Shown here piece by piece: positions 55,423-63,355 of a stretch of DNA of 64,000 bases. Below the pieces are notes generated by a model. The model searched no databases, was not told the origin of the DNA, and saw nothing but the letters and a program-made list of their open reading frames with translations. The first letter of the stretch is position 1. Every line of letters begins with the position of its first letter. The translations under genes were made by a program, and so were the position numbers. The DNA is from Nonomuraea rhodomycinica (GTDB lineage Bacteria; Actinomycetota; Actinomycetes; Streptosporangiales; Streptosporangiaceae). The stretch spans positions 248,001 through 312,000 of the forward strand of contig NZ_JABWGO010000011.1 of assembly GCF_013363995.1 (NCBI RefSeq). The letters run 5' to 3'.

Positions 55423-56967
55423 ATGGAGGTTCTCGACCCGCCCCGAGTACGCCGCTGGGCCCGTCTGGCCGCGGACGCGCTGGGCAGGTCGCGGGCGGAG
55501 ATCGACGCGCTCAACGTCTTCCCCGTCGCCGACGGCGACACCGGCACGAACCTCCACCTCACCATGCTGGCCGCCGCCGAGGCCGTCGAGGCGCTCCCCG
55601 ACGACGTGGACCGAGCGGTCGTCTGGCAGACGCTCTCGTACGGGGCGCTCGTCGGCGCGCGCGGCAACTCCGGCGTCATCGTCAGCCAGGCCCTGCGCGG
55701 CCTGGCCGAGGTGCTGAAGGACGGCTCCGACCTGCGCGCCGGCCTGGCCAGGGCCGCCTCGCTGGCCCGGGACGCGGTCGCGCGGCCCGTGGAGGGCACG
55801 GTGCTGAGCGTGCTCGCCGCCGCGGCGGGGGCCGTGCGGGAGGCGGACGGAGACCTGGCCGACATCGCGCGGCGGGCGGCCCGCGAGGCCCGCGCCGCGC
55901 TCCGCCGCACCCCCGAGCAGCTCGACGTGCTGGCCCGCAGCGGCGTCGTGGACGCGGGCGGCGCCGGACTGGTGATCATCCTGGAGTCGCTGGCGACCGC
56001 GGTGACCGGCGACTCCGGCGAGCGTTACGAGGTCCCCGCGCCGACGTCGCGCGTCTCGCCGATGACCGAGGTGGGCGCGGGGTACGAGGTGATGTACCTG
56101 CTGGACGCCGACGACGCCGCCGTGGCCAAGCTGCGCGAGGAGCTCGACGCCATGGGCGACTCGCTCGTGGTCGTCGGTGGCGACGGCCTGTGGAACGTCC
56201 ACGTCCACGTGGACGAGGCGGGCCCGGCGGTGGAGGCGGCGCTGCGGGTCGGGCGGCCGTACCGGATCAAGATCACCTATCTCGCCGGGCGGACCCACCG
56301 CGGCGACGCGGGCCGGGGCGTGGTGGCCGTCGCCGCGGGCGACGGCATCGCGGCGCTGTTCGAGGAGTGCGGCGCGGTGGTGGTACGGCGGGAGCCGGGC
56401 ACGCGCCCGTCGCTGCCGGCCATGCTGGCCGCGATCAGGCAGGCGGGCGGCGAGGTCGCCGTGCTGCCGAACGACGAGGGCGCCGAGGCGGTCGCCACCG
56501 CCGCCGCGGAGATCGCCAGGGAGGACGGCGTCGTGGTCAGCGTGCTGCCGACCCGGGCGACCGTGCAGGGGCTGGCGGCGCTGGCCGTCCACGACCCGCT
56601 GCGCCGCTTCGACGACGACGTCGTGGCCATGACCGGGGCGGCCGGGCACACCCGCCACGGCCACCTGGTGGTCGCCCGCAGGGAGGGCGTCACGAGCGTG
56701 GGCGTGTGCCGGCCGGGCGACGTGCTGGGGCTGATCGACGGCGACGTGGCGGTGATCGGCCGCGAGCTGGGGGAGGTGGCCGTCGCGGTCGTGGACCGGA
56801 TGGTGGCGGGCGGCGGCGAGATGGTCACGCTCGTGACGGGCGCGGACGCGCCCGGAGGGTTGGCGGAGGAGGTGGGCGGGCACCTGCGCGCCACCCGGCC
56901 GGACGTGGACCTGGTCGTGTACGCCGGGGAGCAGGGCGGCTACCCGCTCCTCATCGGCGTGGAGTGA
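55423..56967 (+). CDS. DAK2-domain protein, fatty-acid kinase FakA-like (YloV)
   Basis: The 514-aa product has an N-terminal DhaL/DAK2 ATP-binding domain (about 5-200) with NVFPVADGDTGTNLHLTM, GARGNSGVIVSQ and VDAGGAGLVI. A middle region includes a conserved GYEVMYLLD block and WNVHVHVDEAG, and a C-terminal DegV-like domain (about 310-514) contains LPNDEGAEAVA. The layout is that of FakA, which phosphorylates fatty acids bound to FakB. It stands directly before recG, as in many Gram-positive bacteria. No fakB is visible here. Confidence 0.88.
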   Translation: MEVLDPPRVRRWARLAADALGRSRAEIDALNVFPVADGDTGTNLHLTMLAAAEAVEALPDDVDRAVVWQTLSYGALVGARGNSGVIVSQALRGLAEVLKDGSDLRAGLARAASLARDAVARPVEGTVLSVLAAAAGAVREADGDLADIARRAAREARAALRRTPEQLDVLARSGVVDAGGAGLVIILESLATAVTGDSGERYEVPAPTSRVSPMTEVGAGYEVMYLLDADDAAVAKLREELDAMGDSLVVVGGDGLWNVHVHVDEAGPAVEAALRVGRPYRIKITYLAGRTHRGDAGRGVVAVAAGDGIAALFEECGAVVVRREPGTRPSLPAMLAAIRQAGGEVAVLPNDEGAEAVATAAAEIAREDGVVVSVLPTRATVQGLAALAVHDPLRRFDDDVVAMTGAAGHTRHGHLVVARREGVTSVGVCRPGDVLGLIDGDVAVIGRELGEVAVAVVDRMVAGGGEMVTLVTGADAPGGLAEEVGGHLRATRPDVDLVVYAGEQGGYPLLIGVE

Positions 56968-57032
56968 CCCGGCGGCGACTCCAGGGCCGTGGCGTGCGTT
57001 CCTGTCGGTCTCAGGCGGTAGAACATAGTGCC

Positions 57033-59231
57033 GTGAGCCGATTCGACGAGCCCCTGACCAAGGCGCTCGACCCGAAGACCGCCAAGCTGCTGCACACCGT
57101 GCTCGGCCTGGAGACGGTCGGCGACCTGCTGCGCCATTACCCTCGCCGCTACGCCGAGCGCGGCGAGCTGACCGCGCTCGACGCGCTGGAGGTCGACGAG
57201 CACGTCACCGTGGTCGGCGAGGTGAGCCGGCTCATGCGCAAGCCCATGCGCAACCGCGGCGGCACCTGGCTGGAGGTCGAGGTCGTCGACGCCGACCGCA
57301 ACAAGATCTACCTGTCGTTCTTCGGCAAGGGCTCCCACGTCGCCGAGTCCCGGCTCAAGCCGGGCAGGCGGGGCATGTTCGCCGGCAAGGTCGGCCTGTT
57401 CGGCTCGCGGACGCATCCGCGCTGGCAGCTCACGCACCCCGAGTTCGAGCTGTTCGAGGAGAACGAGGCCGGCGCCGAGGAGTTCTCCGCCGCGCCGGTG
57501 CCGATCTATCCCGCGGGCAAGGACCTGACCCCGTGGGTGATCAGGCGAGCGATCGGCGTCGTGCTCGACACGCTGGGGCCGCTGGCCGACCCGCTGCCCG
57601 CCGGCCTGCGCGCCCGCCACGGCCTGCGCGACCTGGACGAGGCGCTGGAGGCCATCCACCGGCCGAAGGACTTCGGCGACGTGCAGCGGGCCCGCGACCG
57701 GCTCAAGTTCGACGAGGCGTTCGTGCTCCAGGCCGTGCTGCTCCAGCGCAGGCAGGCGGCGACCGCCTGGCCCGCCAAGGCGCGCCCGCGCCGCGACGAC
57801 GGCCTCCTGCGCGACTTCGACGCGCGGCTGCCGTTCGCGCTCACCGAGGGGCAGGCCGCGGTCGGCGAGGAGATCGCCGCCGACCTGGCCCGCGAGCACC
57901 CCATGCACCGGCTGCTGCAGGGCGAGGTCGGCGCGGGCAAGACCGTGGTCGCCCTGCGCGCCATGCTCCAGGTGGTCGACGCGGGCGGCCAGGCCGTCCT
58001 GCTCGCGCCCACCGAGGTGCTCGCCCAGCAGCACCACCGCTCGATCACCGCGATGCTGGGCGACCTCGCTCAGGGCGGCATGTTCGGCGGCACGACGGTC
58101 ACGCTGCTCACCGGCTCCATGGGGGCCGCCGCCCGCCGCGCGGCGCTGCTCGACGCGGCCTCGGGCACGGCCGGCGTCGTCGTGGGCACCCACGCCCTGC
58201 TCCAGGAGCACGTCCAGTTCGCCGACCTCGGGCTGGTGGTGGTCGACGAGCAGCACCGCTTCGGCGTCGAGCAGCGCGACGCGCTGCGCGAGAAGGCGGG
58301 CGGCGGGCGGCCGCACGTGCTGGTCATGACCGCCACCCCGATCCCGCGCACGGTCGCCATGACGGTCTTCGGCGACCTGGAGGTCTCCACGCTGTCGCAG
58401 CTGCCGTCCGGGCGCGCCCCCATCACCACCCACGTGGTGCCCGCCGCCGAGAAGCCCCACTACCTGGAACGCACGTGGGAGCGGGTACGCGAGGAGGTCG
58501 CCCTGGGCCGGCAGGCGTACATCGTGTGCCCGCGCATCGGCGATCTGGAGGGCGACGAGGGCGACCTGGAGGCCGGGGCCGACCGGCCCGGCGAGGGGGC
58601 GTCGGGGGAGGAGCGGCGGCCGCCGCTGGCCGTCCTCGACGTCGCGCAGCTCCTGTCCGAGGGGCCGTTCCACGACCTGCGGCTGGGGATCCTGCACGGC
58701 AAGCTGCCGCCGGAGGAGAAGGACGCGGTCATGCGGGCGTTCAGCCGGGGAGAGCTGGACGTGCTGGTGGCGACGACGGTGATCGAGGTCGGCGTCGACG
58801 TGCCCAACTCCTCCGTCATGATCATCATGGACGCCGACCGGTTCGGGGTCTCGCAGCTCCACCAGCTCCGCGGCCGGGTCGGCCGGGGCGGGCTGCCGGG
58901 GCTGTGCCTGCTGGTGTCCGAGTTCCCGGAGGGCACGCCCGCGCGGGCGCGGCTCGACGCGGTGGCCGCCACCCTCGACGGGTTCGAGCTGTCGCGGGTC
59001 GACCTGGAGCAGCGGCGGGAGGGCGACGTGCTCGGCGCCGCGCAGTCGGGGCGGCGCTCGTCGCTCAAGCTGCTCCAGCTCCTGCGCGACGAGGACGTGA
59101 TCGAGGCCGCCCGCGAGGAGGCGGCGCGGCTGCTGGCCGACGACCCGGAGCTGGCCGGGCACGAGGCCCTGCGCGCGGAGATCGACCGGCTGCTGGCCGA
59201 CGAACGCGCGGAGTACCTGGAGAAGACGTAG
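57033..59231 (+). CDS. recG: ATP-dependent DNA helicase RecG
   Basis: The product is 732 aa from the GTG at 57033. The N-terminal wedge/OB domain (about 1-230) is followed by two helicase lobes: Walker A GEVGAGKT from Gly297, DEQH from Asp405, VMTATPIPRT, and motif VI HQLRGRVGRGG. A roughly 35-residue acidic insert (about 507-535) sits between motifs in lobe 2. RecG reverses stalled forks and processes R-loops and Holliday junctions. Confidence 0.95.
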   Translation: MSRFDEPLTKALDPKTAKLLHTVLGLETVGDLLRHYPRRYAERGELTALDALEVDEHVTVVGEVSRLMRKPMRNRGGTWLEVEVVDADRNKIYLSFFGKGSHVAESRLKPGRRGMFAGKVGLFGSRTHPRWQLTHPEFELFEENEAGAEEFSAAPVPIYPAGKDLTPWVIRRAIGVVLDTLGPLADPLPAGLRARHGLRDLDEALEAIHRPKDFGDVQRARDRLKFDEAFVLQAVLLQRRQAATAWPAKARPRRDDGLLRDFDARLPFALTEGQAAVGEEIAADLAREHPMHRLLQGEVGAGKTVVALRAMLQVVDAGGQAVLLAPTEVLAQQHHRSITAMLGDLAQGGMFGGTTVTLLTGSMGAAARRAALLDAASGTAGVVVGTHALLQEHVQFADLGLVVVDEQHRFGVEQRDALREKAGGGRPHVLVMTATPIPRTVAMTVFGDLEVSTLSQLPSGRAPITTHVVPAAEKPHYLERTWERVREEVALGRQAYIVCPRIGDLEGDEGDLEAGADRPGEGASGEERRPPLAVLDVAQLLSEGPFHDLRLGILHGKLPPEEKDAVMRAFSRGELDVLVATTVIEVGVDVPNSSVMIIMDADRFGVSQLHQLRGRVGRGGLPGLCLLVSEFPEGTPARARLDAVAATLDGFELSRVDLEQRREGDVLGAAQSGRRSSLKLLQLLRDEDVIEAAREEAARLLADDPELAGHEALRAEIDRLLADERAEYLEKT

Positions 59232-59631
59232 ACGACCGGACGTCCCCGGGGCGGCCGCCTGCGCGCTCGGCGCGGCGCGTGGCTCGCGGATGCGGAGGCG
59301 AGTGAGGCCGCCAACGGCCGGGGCCGTGAACGGCCGGGGGCCGCCGACGGCCGGTGGCCGTGAGCGGCCGGGAAGAGGTGTTGGGCCCAGCTACGGGGAC
59401 GGCCTCCCCCCGAATGCCGTCCCCGGCTGGGCCCACCCCTCGGGTCAGGTGCCGAGGGAACCGGCGTGCGGAAGGGCTCACGACCACGCCGGTCGGCCTT
59501 CTACTGGGTCACCTCGAAGGCCGCAGCACCCATCATGCGTGGCCGGTAGGGGCATGTGAATCACCCTTGCGTTCTCGAGGCCGACACTTGTCCACTCTTG
59601 ACCTGCGCCGACGTGCGCGAGAATGGCTCAC
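59232..59631. other. 400-bp gap between recG and rsmD
   Basis: No credible gene is present. The first part has recurrent ACGGCCGG-type words (59310-59370). The middle holds a large hairpin (59382-59435). The last 150 bases are less GC-rich and probably contain the rsmD promoter, but I cannot pick a convincing -35/-10 pair. Confidence 0.5.
59382..59435 (+). terminator. Large two-part hairpin downstream of recG
   Basis: Two stacked stems are visible: TGGGCCCAGC (59382-59391) with its complement at 59426-59435, and GGGGACGGC (59395-59403) with GCCGTCCCC (59416-59424). A 3/1 internal loop separates them and the apical loop is 12 nt. It lies 150 bases past recG, so it is either a distant terminator or part of a structured RNA. 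Confidence 0.5.
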
Positions 59632-60240
59632 ATGACTCGGATCATCGCGGGGAGCGCGGGCGGGCGACGGCTGGCGGTCCCGCCGGGGCGCGGCACGAGA
59701 CCGACCAGCGACAGAGCTCGCGAAGGCATCCTCTTGACGCTCGACTCCCTGCACGGCGTGCGGGGCTCCCGGGTGCTGGACCTGTACGCCGGGTCGGGGG
59801 CCGTCGGGCTGGAGGCGCTGTCGCGGGGAGCCGAGCGCGCGGTGCTCGTCGAGTCCGACCCCAAGGCCGTCCGGGTGATCAGGACGAACGTGCGGGAGCT
59901 GGGCCTCGCCGGCGCGCACGTCGTGGCGGACAAGGTCGAGCGGTTCCTGAGCCGGCCGGCCGAGGACACCGGGGGCAAGGGTGGCCAACCTCACACCGGG
60001 GGGCCCGAGCCGTACGACATCGTGTTCGCCGACCCGCCGTACGCGGTGCCCGACGAGGAGGTCGCGCGGGTCCTGGAGCTGCTGCGCGATCAGGGATGGC
60101 TGGCCGAGGGCGCGCTGGTGGCGTTCGAGAGGGAGACCCGGGGAAAAGCGGTGGTATGGCCGGATGGTTACGTTGAGGAGAGGGTTCGCCGTTATGGCGA
60201 AGCGTCCGTTTGGTACGGTCGCGCCGCCGGTAATCCGTAG
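59632..60240 (+). CDS. rsmD: 16S rRNA (guanine(966)-N(2))-methyltransferase
   Basis: The product is 202 aa from the ATG at 59632; an ATG at 59623 is in frame. RsmD motifs are RIIAGSAGGRRL, PTSDRAREGI, VLDLYAGSGAVGLEALSRGA (motif I) and the catalytic DPPY in IVFADPPYAVP. A short Gly-rich insertion (about 114-125) precedes the catalytic motif. It methylates G966 of 16S rRNA. It is followed by coaD, the usual pairing. Confidence 0.94.
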   Translation: MTRIIAGSAGGRRLAVPPGRGTRPTSDRAREGILLTLDSLHGVRGSRVLDLYAGSGAVGLEALSRGAERAVLVESDPKAVRVIRTNVRELGLAGAHVVADKVERFLSRPAEDTGGKGGQPHTGGPEPYDIVFADPPYAVPDEEVARVLELLRDQGWLAEGALVAFERETRGKAVVWPDGYVEERVRRYGEASVWYGRAAGNP

Positions 60241-60266
60241 ACCTGCCCCATGACCAGGGAGGCGTC

Positions 60267-60743
60267 TTGCGCCGCGTTGTCTGCCCGGGGTCCTTCGACC
60301 CCATCACCAACGGCCACCTCGACATCATCGCCCGGTCCGCCCGGCTGTACGACGAGGTGACCGTGGCCGTGCTCATCAACCTGGAGAAGAGCAGTCTCTT
60401 CACGGTCGACGAGCGGATCGAGATCCTGCAGGCCGTGACCAAGGACTTCCCGAACGTCAAGGTGCGGAAGTTCCACGGCCTGCTCGTCGACTTCTGCAAG
60501 CAGAACGACATCCCCGCCATCGTCAAGGGCATCCGCGTGGTCAGCGACTTCGACTACGAGCTGCAGATGGCCCAGCTCAACTACCGGCTGTCCGGCGTCG
60601 AGACGCTGTTCATGCCGACCAATCCCGAGTACTCGTTCCTGTCGTCGAGCCGGGTCAAGGAGATCGCGCGGTACGGTGGGGACGTGTCCGGGCTGGTCCC
60701 CGACCTGGTCCACAAGCTGCTCGTCGAGCGGCTCAGGGGCTGA
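60267..60743 (+). CDS. coaD: Phosphopantetheine adenylyltransferase
   Basis: The product is 158 aa from a TTG preceded by GGGAGG at normal spacing. Nucleotidyltransferase motifs are VVCPGSFDPITNGHLDII (the TxGH-type site as TNGH), VKGIRVVSDFDYELQMA, and the SSSRVKEIA block. It makes dephospho-CoA from phosphopantetheine. Confidence 0.96.
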   Translation: MRRVVCPGSFDPITNGHLDIIARSARLYDEVTVAVLINLEKSSLFTVDERIEILQAVTKDFPNVKVRKFHGLLVDFCKQNDIPAIVKGIRVVSDFDYELQMAQLNYRLSGVETLFMPTNPEYSFLSSSRVKEIARYGGDVSGLVPDLVHKLLVERLRG

Positions 60744-60814
60744 CCGCCACCTGGTATCCTTTCATTTCGGCCTTGTACGACGGCGACAGTTCCGCCATGC
60801 CTAGCGAGAGCAGG

Positions 60815-61366
60815 ATGACTCAGCACCTCGACCCCCGCTCGCCTTGGGTGATCTCGACCCACGACCTGGGAAAGCGGCCGGGAACGATGCGGCAGATGAG
60901 CCTCACTCTCCCGGCTTCGGCGGATCTCGGCGTCGACATGATCGGTGTCCCCAAGGACGCCGAGGTCGAGCTGGACCTCCGGCTCGAAGCAGTGATGGAA
61001 GGCGTGCTCGTGTCGGGCACGGCGCAGGCCCCGCTGACCGGGGAGTGCGCGCGGTGCCTCGACCCGCTGTCCTCGGACATCGAGGTCGATCTGCAGGAGC
61101 TGTTCTTCTACTCCGACGAGGACGCCTCCGAGGACGACTCGCTGCTCGACGGGGAGCTGCTCGATCTCGAGCCGACGTTCCGCGACGCGGTGGTGCTCGC
61201 ACTGCCGTTGAGCCCGGTCTGCCGTGACGACTGCCCGGGGCTCTGCACGGAGTGCGGGATCAAGCTGGCCGAGGCCGGCGCCGATCACCGGCACGAGAAG
61301 ATCGACGCTCGCTGGGCGTCGTTGCAAGGTCTGGTTTCCGAGAACGATAACGATCAGGAGAAGTGA
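60815..61366 (+). CDS. YceD/DUF177 protein
   Basis: The product is 183 aa from the ATG at 60815; an ATG at 60797 is in frame. It has an N-terminal LDPRSPWVISTHDLGKRPGT, a core CARCLDP with two Cys, and a C-terminal CRDDCPGLCTECG cluster, as in YceD. The family is linked to 23S rRNA processing or ribosome assembly. The next gene, rpmF, begins right after the stop, the classic yceD-rpmF pair. Confidence 0.93.
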   Translation: MTQHLDPRSPWVISTHDLGKRPGTMRQMSLTLPASADLGVDMIGVPKDAEVELDLRLEAVMEGVLVSGTAQAPLTGECARCLDPLSSDIEVDLQELFFYSDEDASEDDSLLDGELLDLEPTFRDAVVLALPLSPVCRDDCPGLCTECGIKLAEAGADHRHEKIDARWASLQGLVSENDNDQEK

Positions 61367-61367
61367 C

Positions 61368-61547
61368 GTGGCCGTCCCGAAGCGAAAGATGTCGCGGAGC
61401 AACACCCGCGCCCGTCGCTCCCAGTGGAAGACGACTGCTGTCGCCCTGGTGAGCTGCCCGCAGTGCCGTTCGCCCAAGCAGCCGCACATCGCGTGCCCCA
61501 CCTGCGGCACCTACAACCGTCGTCAGGTCATCGAGCCGTCCGCCTGA
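61368..61547 (+). CDS. rpmF: 50S ribosomal protein L32 (zinc-binding form)
   Basis: The product is 59 aa from a GTG one base after the yceD stop, with AGGAG 12 bases before. L32 signature: AVPKRKMSRSNTRARRSQWK. It keeps a zinc ribbon (CPQC and CPTC). It is co-translated with yceD. Confidence 0.97.
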   Translation: MAVPKRKMSRSNTRARRSQWKTTAVALVSCPQCRSPKQPHIACPTCGTYNRRQVIEPSA

Positions 61548-61565
61548 TCTCGCAGTTGACGTGAT

Positions 61566-61596
61566 GCCGACCGGGTGCCATTGTGCCCCGGTCGGC
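61566..61596 (+). terminator. rpmF terminator
   Basis: A perfect 10-bp stem pairs 61566-61575 with 61587-61596 around an 11-nt loop, 18 bases past the rpmF stop. Confidence 0.7.
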
Positions 61597-61737
61597 GTGA
61601 ACGTCTCAGTCGCGTGCGGCGGCGGCTCGCCCGCGGTCGTGGTGGACGCCGGGGCTCTGTACCCCCCGACGCCCACCACGTTTTCGGGCATCCTCCGCAG
61701 CCGTCGCGCCAGGTGAAGGTGTCCGAGGAGGAAACCC

Positions 61738-62478
61738 GTGGGCGCAGGTCCCAAGCCGGTGGCCGTGGAGGTCGCCAGAGCAGAGCTGGAGCGAGTGCTG
61801 TCGATCAGCCTCGATCCCGACATTCTCGAGCGGGCGCTGACGCACCGCTCCTACGCGTACGAGAACGGCGGCCTGCCCACCAACGAGCGCCTGGAGTTCC
61901 TCGGCGACTCGGTGCTGGGCCTGGTGGTCACCGACACGCTCTACCGCAACCACCCCGACCTGCCCGAGGGTCAGCTCGCCAAGCTGCGGGCCGCGGTGGT
62001 CAACATGCGCGCCCTGGCCGACGTGGCGCGCGGGCTCGGCCTCGGCCGGTTCCTGCGGCTCGGCAGGGGCGAGGAGGGCACCGGCGGGCGTGACAAGTCG
62101 TCGATCCTGGCCGACACCCTGGAGGCGCTGATCGGCGCCGTCTACGTCGACAAGGGCCTGGACGAGGCGTTCCGCGTGGTCCACCTGCTCTTCGACCCGC
62201 TGATCGTGCGCTCGGCCTCGCTCGGCGCCGGGCTGGACTGGAAGACCTCCCTGCAGGAGCTCACCGCCTCCGAGGCGCTCGGCGTGCCCGAGTACCACGT
62301 CGAGGAGAGCGGGCCCGACCACGCCAAGTCGTTCACCGCCGAGGTGCGCGTGGGCGGCGAGTCCTACGGCTCGGGCAACGGGCGCAGCAAGAAGGAGGCC
62401 GAGCAGCAGGCGGCCGAGGCGGCCTGGACCCGCATCCGGGCCCGCCGCGAGCAGCGCGAGAGCCAGCCGGCGGGCTAG
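61738..62478 (+). CDS. rnc: Ribonuclease III
   Basis: The product is 246 aa from the GTG at 61738, behind GAGGAGG. The catalytic signature NERLEFLGDSVLG carries the metal-binding Glu and Asp, with the second acidic pair in LADTLEALIGAVY. The C-terminal double-stranded RNA-binding domain occupies about 165-235 (DWKTSLQELTASEALGVPEY, SKKEAEQQAAEAAW). It processes rRNA and structured mRNA. The mutM start is 1 base beyond its stop. Confidence 0.97.
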   Translation: MGAGPKPVAVEVARAELERVLSISLDPDILERALTHRSYAYENGGLPTNERLEFLGDSVLGLVVTDTLYRNHPDLPEGQLAKLRAAVVNMRALADVARGLGLGRFLRLGRGEEGTGGRDKSSILADTLEALIGAVYVDKGLDEAFRVVHLLFDPLIVRSASLGAGLDWKTSLQELTASEALGVPEYHVEESGPDHAKSFTAEVRVGGESYGSGNGRSKKEAEQQAAEAAWTRIRARREQRESQPAG

Positions 62479-62479
62479 G

Positions 62480-63355
62480 GTGCCTGAGCTGCCGGAGGTC
62501 GAGGTCGTCCGGCGCGGCCTCGCGCAGTGGGTGGCCGGGCGGGAGATCGCCGCGGTCGAGGTGCTGCACCCCCGAGCGGTGCGCCGGCACGTGCCGGGCG
62601 CGGAGGAGTTCGCCGGGCGGCTGAAGGGCCGCGTGCTGCTGTCCGCCGAGCGGCGCGGCAAGTACCTGTGGCTGCCGCTGTCGGGGGCCGAGGAGGCGCT
62701 CATGGCCCATCTGGGCATGAGCGGGCAGCTCCTCGTCGTGGATCCGGACTCCCCGCTGGAGAAGCACCTGCGAGTACGGTTCGCCTTCGCCGACGGCGGT
62801 CCCGAGCTGCGCTTCGTCGACCAGCGCACCTTCGGCCACGTCATGCTGACGCCGATGGAGGGCGGCGTGCCCGCGCCGATCTCGCACATCGCCCCCGACC
62901 CGTTCGAGGAGGCGTTCGACGACGACCGGTTCGCCGCCGCCCTGCGCCGCAGGCGCACCGAGGTCAAGCGGGCCCTGCTCGACCAGACCCTGATCAGCGG
63001 CGTCGGCAACATCTACGCCGACGAGGCGCTGTGGCTGGCCCGGCTGCACTGGGCGCACCCCACGCAGTCGCTCACCCGGCCGAAGATCGCCGAGCTGCTC
63101 GCCGGGGTGCGCGAGGTCATGGCGGCCGCCCTGCGCCAGGGGGGCACGTCGTTCGACAGCCTGTACGTCAACGTCAACGGCGAGAGCGGCTACTTCGAGC
63201 GCTCCCTGGAGGCGTACGGCCGCCGCGACCTGCCCTGCTCGCGCTGCGGCAGCGCCATCGTCCGCGACGCGTTCATGAACCGTTCGTCGTTCTCCTGCCC
63301 GAGATGCCAGCGACGGCCGCGGCGGCCAGCGACAGCCCCGCGCCGAGCCACATGA
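62480..63355 (+). CDS. mutM: Formamidopyrimidine-DNA glycosylase
   Basis: The product is 291 aa from a GTG. The mature N-terminus PELPEVEVVRRGL supplies the catalytic Pro and Glu, and the conserved Lys is in RRGKYLWLP. The helix-two-turn-helix region includes QTLISGVGNIYADEALW. The C-terminal zinc finger is CSRCG...CPRC. It removes 8-oxoguanine. The last 20 residues (Arg/Pro-rich after CQRR) are coded antisense to the next gene, with an 83-base overlap. Confidence 0.95.
   Translation: MPELPEVEVVRRGLAQWVAGREIAAVEVLHPRAVRRHVPGAEEFAGRLKGRVLLSAERRGKYLWLPLSGAEEALMAHLGMSGQLLVVDPDSPLEKHLRVRFAFADGGPELRFVDQRTFGHVMLTPMEGGVPAPISHIAPDPFEEAFDDDRFAAALRRRRTEVKRALLDQTLISGVGNIYADEALWLARLHWAHPTQSLTRPKIAELLAGVREVMAAALRQGGTSFDSLYVNVNGESGYFERSLEAYGRRDLPCSRCGSAIVRDAFMNRSSFSCPRCQRRPRRPATAPRRAT

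Noticed and set aside
55050..57032. A very long plus-strand frame that runs into recG from 55050
   Set aside because: It is antisense to rpmB and out of frame through the FakA-like gene. The composition is Arg/Gly/Pro with no domain; only the part from GTG 57033 is RecG.
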